Shown in pieces: positions 41,546 through 51,004 of a stretch of 64,000 nt of DNA; within the stretch, counting starts at the first letter, position 1; the number at the start of each line of letters is the position of its first letter. This stretch comes from Lucinisca nassula (Eukaryota; Mollusca; Bivalvia; Lucinida; Lucinidae): positions 172,629,994 through 172,693,993 of the forward strand of contig OY757012.1 in NCBI GenBank assembly GCA_963580285.1, in the 5' to 3' direction. The translations under genes were made by a program, and so were the position numbers. The notes beneath the pieces were generated by a model. The model worked only from the letters and a program-made list of their open reading frames with translations. It made no database searches and was not told the DNA's origin.

Positions 41546-42600
41546 TGATGCGACTAGAACTGTCACTTTAACCCTAGTGACAGTACTGGTCAACCGCAAT
41601 CAAGGCAACCAATTGCTCAACATGACTTAAATAGTGTGGTGTTAAAAACGTTTATATATTTAATATACACGTCAACTGAATGACTATAGAGTTCCTCTCC
41701 AAAGAAAACATTAACTTATCATTCTGGCGATAACATGTTATACATCAAACGAATCGAAATGCATGTAGAAATTAAATCGTAATATGAAGAACAAAGCATT
41801 ATCAACAGAAATATGTTATGAGCAAAAGCAAAGAACAATAAATTGTACATTGTAATGGGGGAGGATTGCCCGGAGCGTAAAACTTCAATAACTTTTTTGC
41901 TCTAGTGAGTTTTATTTTTTTTTTGAAATTCTACGAGAACTTAAATGGCAATAAATTCATGCTTCTAGCTTTAAGGTCTCTATAAGATGCACAATAATGA
42001 ATCTTCATTTCTTGTTTGGGCCGAGGCATTCGAAAAGATGCTTTGGAGCATGTGCGTCCAGCCCATTCTCAAATATTTAGTTAGAATATAACCTTCACTG
42101 AGCAAGATTTGGCCAATGCAAATCCACATGGCGCACAGCAAAGACTCAAATCAGACTGCGCGAGTCTGATCTGAGTCGTTGCTCATCGCATATGCATATG
42201 CTTGAAGACTCCTTCTTGCTTGGTACAGTCAGTTTTCTTCTGAAATTAAACATTTATCGCGGTACTCAGCACGAATCCAAATGACAGAGCTAGTCATAAA
42301 GGAAAGTTTGTGAGCGTGTACAGAAATAGAAAAAGGTTAGAGTAAAGCCGTAGATCCTCTAGCTATTGTCTGTAGCTGGCCTGGCATCCGTCCTAGTAGT
42401 GATCACTTTCGTGTTACAACGTAATGCACTATAACCGAATGAAGAAAGTGAAACGCGTGTGTACGTACAACGCATGCGTCCACATGTGTTGTCTTAAAAG
42501 GGCAGATTAAATGCTAACATTTAGCCTTGCTAGGTTCTTCTAATTTCTCTGCAGAAATGATAAGAATTAAAACGTTAAATGTATGCTTGTACAACAATCA
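41546..42600. other. Repeat-poor sequence with an H2 hairpin
   Basis: No gene seen apart from the hairpin at 42135-42183. Confidence 0.4.
42135..42183. repeat. H2-family hairpin, long form
   Basis: AGCAAAGACTCAAATCAGAC / GTCTGATCTGAGTCGTTGCT around GCGCG. Shares its outer arm with the hairpin at 24131. Confidence 0.85.
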
Positions 42601-42607
42601 TTCCAAG

Positions 42608-42880
42608 CGCCCCCGCCCATCGGGGTTTGGGGAAATAGTTTGCTTCCACACAGAGCTGAAACCGACTGAACTTGAGTAATGATAAACAGCTTAGAAGGTC
42701 TTAGCCTGCCCAGCAAAAGTGGTGCGAGTCGGACCGTTCCTTAAAACCTATGGGTTTCTTTGGGCGGTAGGGCTTGAGATGTTAGTTCATCTCAATGGCA
42801 GGTAAAAGTACCACATTGGAAGCATCGTCTCCAAAATAATGTAAATAGTGCTGTCGGGAACATAAATCTACAGAAACAAA
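42608..42880 (+). repeat. Family C SINE-like repeat, decayed
   Basis: GCGCCCCCGCCCATCGGGGT to CTACAGAAACAAAAC. Confidence 0.75.
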
Positions 42881-42970
42881 ACAGCCATCCGATACCAATC
42901 AGAGACCAATCAAATTATTAACTGGAAATAGACCTGGTGAAAGATTAAGTTGATTCCATTAGTCACATTC

Positions 42971-43520
42971 GCCTCCGCCCATCGGGGCTTGAAGGAAGAG
43001 ATTGGCATCACGAAAACACGCCTATGTACATTTGAACCCCTTGAACCGCACTTATATACAGTAAGACTTTGGTTTATAGATAGTTTACCTTATTTTTTTT
43101 TTTTTTTTCTTATTTCTGCTCTAAAATTCATCGAGGCGGTTCTAACGAGTACCAACAATCTATATTTTGAGCAGAAATAAGAAAAATATCACAATTTTTC
43201 ATCTTATTTTTCGGCGATAAATATTACAATGTATTTGTATAGGCGTGTTTTCATAATGGCCGCATGATGCTTCCACGCGTGCTGAAACCGACCGCGCACA
43301 TGCGTACTGGTAACCCGCTTAGAGGCTCTAAGCCTGCCCAGGCAAAATGGTGCGAATCGGACCGCCCATGCATATAAACCCTTTTGGTTTCATTGGGCGA
43401 CACGACATGAGATGTCATTTTATCTTACTGTCGGGTAAAAGTCCCACAAAATTGAAAGCAACGCTCCAAAATGACCACAATAGTGTTGACGGGGACGTAA
43501 AATCCAAAATCAATCTATCC
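42971..43520 (+). repeat. Family C SINE-like repeat split by a MITE
   Basis: CCTCCGCCCATCGGGGCTTG ... AGAGATTGG, MITE 43006-43258, then GCCGCATGATGCTTCCACGC to AAAATCCAAAATCAATC. Confidence 0.8.
43006..43258. mobile_element. A-type MITE nested in family C
   Basis: CATCACGAAAACACGCCTAT to TATAGGCGTGTTTTCATAATG; the left core arm is replaced by poly-T, the right arm (GAGGCGGTTCTAACGAGTAC) remains. Confidence 0.85.
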
Positions 43521-44034
43521 ATTAGTCACGAAGGTATTATTAGCCACCCCACGATAGAACCAATAAGATGCTCAGTCTGCATAGTCAACCAGTAGGACAA
43601 GACTTTTCACTCATCTTTCGTTGGCCAGTCCAGAAGCTGTGGAAGGCTTATACAATCAAATAAGACTTTGACCATACTGCGTGGATTCGCAGGATGATCT
43701 GAGTATTCGCAATTCGCACATTTCTTACTGTAGTTTTCGTCGCGCGCTGGCTCAAACAATTTACGATGTGTGAAAATTAACATAACACTGATTCAGTTTT
43801 CAACGGTGTCAAGCATCTAGAGGAAGATTAAGTTTATGACCGTATCTCTCAGTGTTACAATATTAGTTTCCATCCCATTAACGAGTCTTACAATGTCTGC
43901 AGACTGACTGTGTAATACTTGCAGAATTCTTAATTTCCCTTGTCTGAAATCACTGCAGAGACTTAATTATTTAAGCCCCTGGACGAAATTACTATCAGCA
44001 TGTGACCCACGCATTCACATAAACATGACATTTT
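43521..44034. other. Mostly unassigned; contains a repeat shared with the GPB5 intron end
   Basis: 43627-43752 resembles 24100-24212 (GGC(T/C)AGTCCAGAA, GGAAGGCTT, TCTTACTG, CGTGCGCTGG-like landmarks). Confidence 0.5.
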
Positions 44035-44395
44035 CATCGCGGTAACAAGTCTGTGAAATTGATACCCCCTCTAATCCCCACTTTACATAGAGACGATTGG
44101 GGCATATTGGGGTGTACACTATTTTTTTTCTTATTTCTGATCCAAGATATACGCTGTGGGTACTCGTTAGGACCGCCTCATTGAGGTTTATGGGGGTGTA
44201 CAATATTCTTTTCTTATTTCTGATCCAAGATATACGCTGTGGGTACTCGTTAGGACCGCCTCAACGAGGCGGTTCTGGCGGGCAACCAGCCTATATTTGC
44301 AGTAAAATAAGACAAATACACGGATTTCATCACAAAAGTAGCCATATAGGGGATGTGAACAAATGCACTATATTGCAATGTGTTATCGAAATTTA
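44035..44395. mobile_element. B-type MITE with internal duplication
   Basis: CATCGCGGTAACAAGTCTGT at left. The segment TTCTTATTTCTGATCCAAGA to GTTAGGACCGCCTCA occurs twice (44121-44183, 44207-44264) before the right arm. Confidence 0.85.
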
Positions 44396-44396
44396 T

Positions 44397-44757
44397 CATA
44401 TGACGTCGCGTCTGAGAGTGTAATAACGCCATGTAATAAATTCAATAATCCACTAGTGGATTAAATATGCAAATTAGTTAGATACACCCCGTAGCGTTAT
44501 ATATACGACGTCCTTAACGACGTCGCGTTTATTAATGGCGGAATATTGACATTTTGTTAAAAAATCGTGAATAAAATGCGTTTTAAAAGACATATGATAA
44601 ATAGAATCTTACATTCGTATTCATGTGTTATTGAATTTATTAAACTCGTTGAGGAAAAAGGATAAAATACTCGGCAAAGCCTCGCATTTTATCCTTTTTC
44701 CTCAACTCGTTTAATAAATTCAATAAAACATGAACACTCCTGTAAGATCCTCTATGT
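44397..44757 (+). repeat. 0.36 kb repeat with ~100 bp palindrome, copy 1
   Basis: ATATGACGTCGCGTCTGAG, CCACTAGTGG, GACGTCCTTAACGACGTCGC, then the palindrome 44629-44726: TTATTGAATTTATTAAACTC, GAGGAAAAAGGATAAAAT, loop around CTCGGCAAAGCCTCG, and the inverse arms. Confidence 0.85.
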
Positions 44758-44849
44758 ATTCCGAGTTTGGTAACATGTGGCTGTACAAGTCTGCGTTGTG
44801 CTAGGCGAAACACTCCTTCGTTTGAGATAATGACAAGTGACATGTTCCC

Positions 44850-44980
44850 ATTGAAATGACATTTTCAGATGAAAATATGATGTTTCTTATTTTTGCTTCA
44901 GAATCTCACATCGATAGAACCACTCACCCGAGGCTCGTAAGTGAGAAAGAAAGAATGGCATCATTGTATACCCTTTTTTA
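44850..44980. repeat. B-type MITE remnant, strongly decayed
   Basis: TTTCTTATTTTTGCTTCAGA and GATAGAACCACTCACCCGAG. Confidence 0.45.
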
Positions 44981-44982
44981 TC

Positions 44983-45343
44983 ATATGACGTCGCGTCTGA
45001 GAGTGTAATAACGACATGTAATTTTTTCGATAATCCACTAGTGGATTAAATATGCAAATTAGCTAGATACGTCCCGTAACGTTACATGCACGACGTCCTT
45101 AACGACGTCGCGTTTACTAATGGCCGAATATTGATATTTTTGTAAACAATCGAGAATAAAATGCGTTTTAAATGTCATATGATAAATAGAATCTTGCATT
45201 CGTGCTCATGTATTATTGAATTTATTAAACTCGTTGAGGAAAAGGGATAAAATGCTCGGCAAAGCCTCGCATTTTATCCCTTTTCCTCAACACGTTTAAT
45301 AAATTCAATAATACAGGGACACTCATGTAAGATCCTTTATGTC
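44983..45343 (+). repeat. 0.36 kb repeat with ~100 bp palindrome, copy 2
   Basis: Same orientation as copy 1; palindrome at about 45212-45312 with GAGGAAAAGGGATAAAATGC arms. Differences on the left palindrome arm are matched on the right arm (AAAGGGAT / ATCCCTTT). Confidence 0.85.
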
Positions 45344-45469
45344 TATATTAAATGGGGCTTAGAAGGGCATTAATGACATGGACCTGATAGTGCGATGCAT
45401 TCTGTGTGTGTATTCCTGGGGCTGTCTTCTTGTTTCGTATATCCACAGGACCACATCAAGTTGGCAACT

Positions 45470-45692
45470 CACTGTAACGAACACTCCATAGACCCCAATT
45501 TATATAGAGAAAGATGGGACATTCGGGGGTATACATTATCTTTATTTTATTTTTTTATTTATTTATTTTTTTTTTTTTTTTTTTTGTTTTTGCTTGCTCC
45601 AAGACATAAGTTGTGGGTACTCGTTAGAACCGCCTTAATGAGGCGGGTCAAACAAACACACACAACTTATGTTTTGAGTATAAACAAGAGAT
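45470..45692. mobile_element. B-type MITE with poly-T insertion
   Basis: GACCCCAATTTATATAGAGA, a long T run, then TAAGTTGTGGGTACTCGTTA, GAACCGCCTTAATGAGGCGG. Confidence 0.8.
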
Positions 45693-45882
45693 CCAAGTTG
45701 GCCAGAAATCGCCCACCTGGATGGCGCTGATCATAATATATTACACTGTGCATTGGTAGCTATCTTGTCTATTCGATCAAATTGCCTTTAGATAAGTTAG
45801 AATATGCATGTTGCATTTTTGCCTCTGGTTAAGTTTCTGAGCAGCTCAAACTGATTTTGGATTCAGGAAGAGATGATGATGA

Positions 45883-45886
<4 letters not shown>

Positions 45887-45965
<79 letters not shown>
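45887..45965. repeat. (GT)n microsatellite, ~39 units
   Basis: Uninterrupted; yields spurious VCV/HT reading frames. Confidence 0.95.
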
Positions 45966-45966
<1 letters not shown>

Positions 45967-46099
45967 CGGGGTGGATGGGGATATATGACCACTTTAAAAA
46001 GCACGCAAAAGGCACTGTACCGCATTTTCTTGTAGACCCCGCGAATTTGACACATATTGACAGCACCTGAGCTGATCCGCCATGCCAATCTTATCTGCG

Positions 46100-46480
46100 A
46101 TTAATATATGTGTGTTTTGAAGAATTTCAAGATGGTCGCCATCTTGGATATCGGAATGCTACACGTTTAGCAATTCTGAATCTCTATGTCACTTAAATGC
46201 CTCCCACAATATTTCAACTCAATGCAACTGACCATTCGGGAGCAGATGTGACTTTAAACATTTCAAGATGGCCACAGTGGCAGCCATTGAAATGTCCTTT
46301 AAAAATCTCAAGATGGCCACCATGGCGGGCATCTTGGATATCGGAACGAAAATATGTGAGCAAATATGAATCTCCATGTCACCCTGATGCCTCCCATCAA
46401 GTTTCGCCTCAATCCGACTTTTCGTACAATAGATGTCCTTTGAAGAATTTCAAGATGGCTGCGATGAGTGTTGCTGAATT
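46100..46480. repeat. Short inverted CAAGATGGC repeats
   Basis: TTTCAAGATGG(T/C)C(G/A)CC and GCCATCTTGGATATCGGAA recur four or five times in both senses, with CTGAATCTC(T/C)ATGTCAC. Confidence 0.65.
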
Positions 46481-46682
46481 AAATTAGCAACACTCATTGA
46501 TGACTATAAGCAATGGAATTACTTGCTTTAATATGTTCGTTCAATTCATAAACAACACGAAAACCGGTGTAGATCCTGATCGGTTCCAAAGGAAAGGGTT
46601 GTTGTATTCAGATGGACAAGGCTTTAAAGTTGTGCCTTAAGACAAATTTTCGATGGAAATCAGGCGGACGTTCAACTGTCCA

Positions 46683-46859
46683 TATCACGAGAACACGCCT
46701 ATATAGTTTTCTACCCCTACAGTAAAACCGGGGTTTACAGGGGGTAAACCTTATTTTTCTTATTTCTGTTCTAATATATAGATTGTGGGTACTCATCAAT
46801 GTATTTGTATAGGCGTGTGTTCGTAATACATGCATTTGTATAGGCGTGTCTTTGTAATG
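46683..46859. mobile_element. A-type MITE, core deleted, right end duplicated
   Basis: TATCACGAGAACACGCCTAT; right end TTTGTATAGGCGTGTGTTCG followed by a second copy TTTGTATAGGCGTGTCTTTG. Confidence 0.8.
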
Positions 46860-46920
46860 CATGTGAGACGTAAAGGATAACATATCTGTGTGATATAATG
46901 AAATCTTTCAGAGTTCCAGA

Positions 46921-47199
46921 ATATCGTGTTAACAGGGCAGTGTAATAAACACCCCTCTTAACCCCATTTCACACAGAGAAAAGTGATGTTTATATGGGTA
47001 TAGTTTGTTGTTATTATTTCTGCTCTAAGACATATGTTGTGGGTTCTCGTTAAAACCGCCCCATTGAGGCGGTCCTAAAATGAGCGCCCTGTTTGGAGTA
47101 TAAAACGAAAAAAAAAAAAAAATAAAACAAATTTTGATCTGAAAAATAACCATTTTTGAGATATGAAAATTGTACTGTGTCATATGAATGTAATCGTAG
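46921..47199. mobile_element. B-type MITE
   Basis: ATATCGTGTTAACAGGGCAG; core AAAACCGCCCCATTGAGGCG; right end CATATGAATGTAATCGTAG. Confidence 0.8.
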
Positions 47200-47380
47200 T
47201 CCAAATATAGTTTGTAAGTGCTCGTTAGGACCGCCTCAGTGAGGCGGTTCTAACAATTATCTACAATCTATTGTTTTTAGCAAAAAGATAAAGAATCAAT
47301 ATACCCCTGTGTACCCCATTTGTCTATATATTAAGTGAGGTTAACAGGAGAGTTAGTTACACGAGCGTGTCAACATGATG
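47200..47380. mobile_element. B-type MITE, left shoulder missing
   Basis: Begins inside the core (AATATAGTTTGTAAGTGCTC), GGACCGCCTCAGTGAGGCGG, ends CACGAGCGTGTCAACATGATG. Fused to the previous copy. Confidence 0.8.
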
Positions 47381-47542
47381 CAGTAAGCTGAAATTGATGC
47401 CCAGGAAAAGCCACAATCATTACAGCCTACCAATGACACCAGGAGGAAGTGTAACTAAGAACGAGTAAAAAAAATCAAATCATATATAGCCCTCTTCTTC
47501 ACAACAGGTGCAACAGTCACTATTAATCAAAATTAAATAAAT

Positions 47543-47820
47543 CATCACGAAAACACGCCTATATAACATTGACCCCACTATACCCCACTTTTATATAGTA
47601 AAACCGTGGGTTACAGGGGTTAACCTTATTTTTCCTATTATGCTCTAAAATATAGATTGTGGGTACTCGTATGAACCGCCTCGATGAGGCGGTTCTAACG
47701 AGTGCCCACAATCTATATTTCGAACAGATATAAGAAAAATATCACAATTTTTCATCTTAAAATTTTCATTTTTTCGGCGATAAAGGTTGTAATGCATTTT
47801 ATAGGCGTGTTTTCGTAATG
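47543..47820. mobile_element. A-type palindromic MITE
   Basis: CATCACGAAAACACGCCTAT to TATAGGCGTGTTTTCGTAATG; core GAACCGCCTCGATGAGGCGG. Confidence 0.9.
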
Positions 47821-47829
47821 TAATAATCA

Positions 47830-48063
47830 TACATCAGTACAACATGAAGAGTCCGTGTAATGAACACCCCTCCAAGCATTTTATTATATAAAAAGAGAAA
47901 ACTGGTGTTTCACGCGTGTAATCAGTATTTTCCTTATTCCGACTGAAATCAGATTGTCGGTACTCATTAAAATCGCCTCTAATGAGCACTCACAATCTAT
48001 ATTTGAACTAAAAATAAGAAAGATACCAATCCGTTTCATCTGAAAAAGGCTTTTTCTAAAAAT
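47830..48063. mobile_element. B-type MITE, decayed
   Basis: AGAGTCCGTGTAATGAACAC; core AAAATCGCCTCTAATGAGCA. Confidence 0.7.
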
Positions 48064-48066
48064 AGG

Positions 48067-48584
48067 CATCGCGAAAATACGCCTTTATAATTTTGAAGCC
48101 CTCAAACCCCACTTTTATATAGTAAAAATGGGTTTTGACTCCTATTCTGGACATGCTTTTAATTATTTGGACCCCATTTTGATTTATATCAGTCTTTGAA
48201 TCGACTGCCTACTCGCAATTCGCAAAATTGCAGTATGTTTCCTCTGGCTTTCTTTGCCGGATCATTACAGGGTCACTGATGAGGCTTTATTAGCCGAAAC
48301 TACGTAGTATGACCCATTGTCTTTCTTATGAATGTTTTCATTGCTCTTAAAGGAACTCATTTTTGATTTTTATTTACAGGGGTAAGCCTTATTTCTTCTC
48401 TAAAATATAGATTGTGGGTACTCGTTTGAACTGCCTCGATGAGGCGGTTCTAACGAGTACCCACAATATATACTTTGAGCAGAAATAAGAAATATGTCAT
48501 AATTTTTCATCTGACAATTTTCGTGTATTTTTTTTTTCGGCGATAAAATTTACAATGTATTTGTGTAGGCGTGTTCTCGTATTG
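48067..48584. mobile_element. A-type MITE split by a ~235 bp insertion
   Basis: CATCGCGAAAATACGCCTTT ... GTAAAAATGGGT, foreign DNA ~48136-48372, then TTACAGGGGTAAGCCTTATT, core GAACTGCCTCGATGAGGCGG and end TAGGCGTGTTCTCGTATTG. Confidence 0.8.
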
Positions 48585-48639
48585 AAAGACTCCAAGTAAG
48601 CACATGGATGTATTGTCGTAATGACATCTCATAACACGG

Positions 48640-48820
48640 TGTTGTTCACCTGATGTGTGATATTAGAAAGAAACATACTAAAAGTGCTAGTGGGTCCATT
48701 GTCTCTGACTGTAAGCTGAAAAAACACGGTACTGTACTTGACATTGATTCCAACCAGCTCAATATTGAAACAGACTTTCCAGTCAGAAGACAAAATGCGG
48801 ATAAGTTAGGGATATATTTA
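48640..48820. other. Unassigned; short plus-strand frame
   Basis: A frame reading CDIRKKHTKSASGSIVSD and DIDSNQLNIETDFPVRR looks protein-like but is unrecognised; it might be an old exon or transposon piece. Confidence 0.3.
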
Positions 48821-49280
48821 TAAAATAGAAGTATGTTGTTTATACTCATTACAATCCCTCAAATGATAAAATAGAAGTATGTTGTTTATACTCATTACAA
48901 TCCCTCCAATGATAAAATAGAAGTATTTTGTTAATACTCATTACAATCCCTCCAATGATAAAATAGAAGTATTTTGTTTGTACTCATTACAATCCCTCCA
49001 ATGATAAAATAGTAGTATTTTGTTTGTACTCATTACAATCCCTCCAATGATAAAATAGTAGTATTTTGTTTATACTCATTACAATCCCTCCAATGATAAA
49101 ATAGAAGTATGTTGTTTATACTCATTACAATCCCTCCAATGATAAAATAGAAGTATTTTGTTTATACTCATTACAATCCCTCCAATGATAAAATAGTAGT
49201 ATTTTGTTTGTACTCATTACAATCCCTCCAATGATAAAATAGAAGTATTTTGTTTGTACTCATTACAATCCCTCCAATGA
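48821..49280. repeat. 46 bp minisatellite, 10 exact-length units
   Basis: Unit starts TAAAATAGAAGTAT and ends CATTACAATCCCTCCAATGA; variants differ at G/T and A/G positions (TATGTTG/TATTTTG, TATACTC/TGTACTC, AGAAG/AGTAG). No length change in any unit. Confidence 0.95.
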
Positions 49281-49282
49281 AT

Positions 49283-49569
49283 TTGTTTGTTTGATTTGAG
49301 GTTTAACGTTCCCGTCAACACTGTATAGGTCTTTTTGGAGACGCTGCTTCCAATTTTGTGGGACTTTTACCCGACATTGCGATGAAATGACATCTCAAGC
49401 CCTATCGCCCAATGAAACCAATAGGGTTTATTAGCGTGGACGGTCCGCCTCGCACCGCGGTTCCTGGACAGGCTTAGATCCTCTAAGCGGTTTACCAGTA
49501 CTAGTGTGCGGGCCGGATTCACCTCTGCGTGGAAGCATCATGCATCCCATATATTTCTTCAAGCCCCCG
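49283..49569 (-). mobile_element. Family C SINE-like element with 11 bp target duplication
   Basis: Duplication CTCCAATGAAT at 49272-49282 and 49570-49580, the left copy being the end of the minisatellite. Full length: (GTTT)n tail, GGTTTAACGTTCCCGTCAAC to CTTCAAGCCCC. Confidence 0.85.
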
Positions 49570-49581
49570 CTCCAATGAATA

Positions 49582-49813
49582 CATCACGCTAGCACGCCTA
49601 TATAATTTTGATATATTATTTTTCTTATTTCTGCTCAAAAACATAGATTGCTGGTACTCGTTAGAACCGTTGAGGCGATTCTAACGAGTACTTATATTCT
49701 ATGATTTGAGCAGAAATATGAAAAATATCAGGATTTTTATCTGAAAAAAAAATCATTTTGGTGGCAAATTTTTTTTCAATTTATGATATGTGAATAGGCG
49801 TGTTTTCTTAATG
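49582..49813. mobile_element. A-type MITE, left shoulder shortened
   Basis: CATCACGCTAGCACGCCTAT to AATAGGCGTGTTTTCTTAATG; core TAGAACCGTTGAGGCGATTC. Two bases after the family C target duplication. Confidence 0.85.
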
Positions 49814-50165
49814 ACACAAACTATACATACTAATGTCAAATGAAAAATCTTCCTTCTACATTGTTTGTTATCTTAAACAACCAGACGTCAGTTGTACCAA
49901 AATAACGACGTCGTTAGTTAACGTATTGTTAAAATTTTCGTCATTTAATATGGCAAATATATCAATATTTTTGCTGAAAAATGTGAGCTGCAAAAGTTGC
50001 GGTCTTTTTTTTTTTTAGCAAAAATAACACTCAATTAGATATTGTACTTGCTACGATAGTTAACAAGTTGACCACGAACGAGCTCGTTAAGGGCAATGGA
50101 TACACCTTCACGGGAGGCAACTCCTGCAAAAGTATTTTTGTCTCCCATGTCAATAGGGGTCAACT
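49814..50165. other. Unassigned sequence
   Basis: Nothing recognised. Confidence 0.4.
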
Positions 50166-50169
50166 CTTG

Positions 50170-50208
50170 AAGGAAAGAATTTGCTCCTGAGGAGCAAATT
50201 CTTTCCTT
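50170..50208. repeat. Perfect 19 bp inverted repeat with 1-base loop
   Basis: AAGGAAAGAATTTGCTCCT and AGGAGCAAATTCTTTCCTT; extended by 7 of 9 further pairs outward. Confidence 0.95.
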
Positions 50209-50209
50209 T

Positions 50210-50663
50210 AAGAGTAGACTCCTTTTTCAGTGGGAAAGGGTTTATAGAAAAGCAAACGGTAAGTCCAGAAAGTTGTCTCTCTTTGAAAAATGCAGAAAAC
50301 CCTGCCAGGTGTTCCCATGCCCCTTTAGATAACGATACTTTCAACAACTGAGCCTAGAATTCTTAGGGACTCAAGCATACCTTAGATAAGGCATGATAAG
50401 TGCGCCATCTGTGATCAAGGCTTTAAAGTTTAACTGCATAAAGGCCCTCCATAGAATCGCCTCAATATCTTGGACCAGAAAAAAAACTTACTAATAGGTA
50501 ACCCTTGTAAATCTCACTTTTCTTAATATAAATGTTTCAATGGCCTCATGCACCTGATACATAATGCGATGGTTTTCTCCGGGTACTCCTGTTGTCTCCC
50601 ACCTCTGATTGATTATCGGCTCGCAATATGTGGAATAAATTTGAAAGGGCAGTCAAACCAAAA

Positions 50664-50701
<38 letters not shown>

Positions 50702-51000
50702 CGACATCTGTTGTTCCGACTGGCCGATTCCAAGCAATACAATACATCACATTTCATATTTCCCATCAATTCCGACTGATCAACCTAATCGACAATGATT
50801 ACTCTTGTTGAGATTGATTTGGAAAAAAAAGAGTTGCAAGCAATGAAAGGACAAAAGAATCACAATTACAATTAGAGCCAGAACGTGACTTCGTCCGATA
50901 AGTGCTCGATATCGACTGGGGGAATGCTACAGTAATTCCCTAACAGTACGTTGTTGTGCTCAAAATAAGGCCGGTTTTATTTAAGCATTCTATTTTGTCA
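50210..51000. other. Gene-free; decayed B-type core near 50440-50530 and (GA)n at 50668-50697
   Basis: AGAATCGCCTCAATATCTTG and TAGGTAACCCTTGTAAATC recall B-type sequence. A GAGA run follows at 50668-50697. Confidence 0.5.
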
Positions 51001-51004
51001 GTAA

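Noticed and set aside
45873..46088. Valine/cysteine- or histidine/threonine-rich proteins
   Set aside because: Pure translations of a (GT)n microsatellite.
48821..49280. CRISPR array
   Set aside because: The 46 bp units are contiguous without unique spacers, and the genome is eukaryotic.
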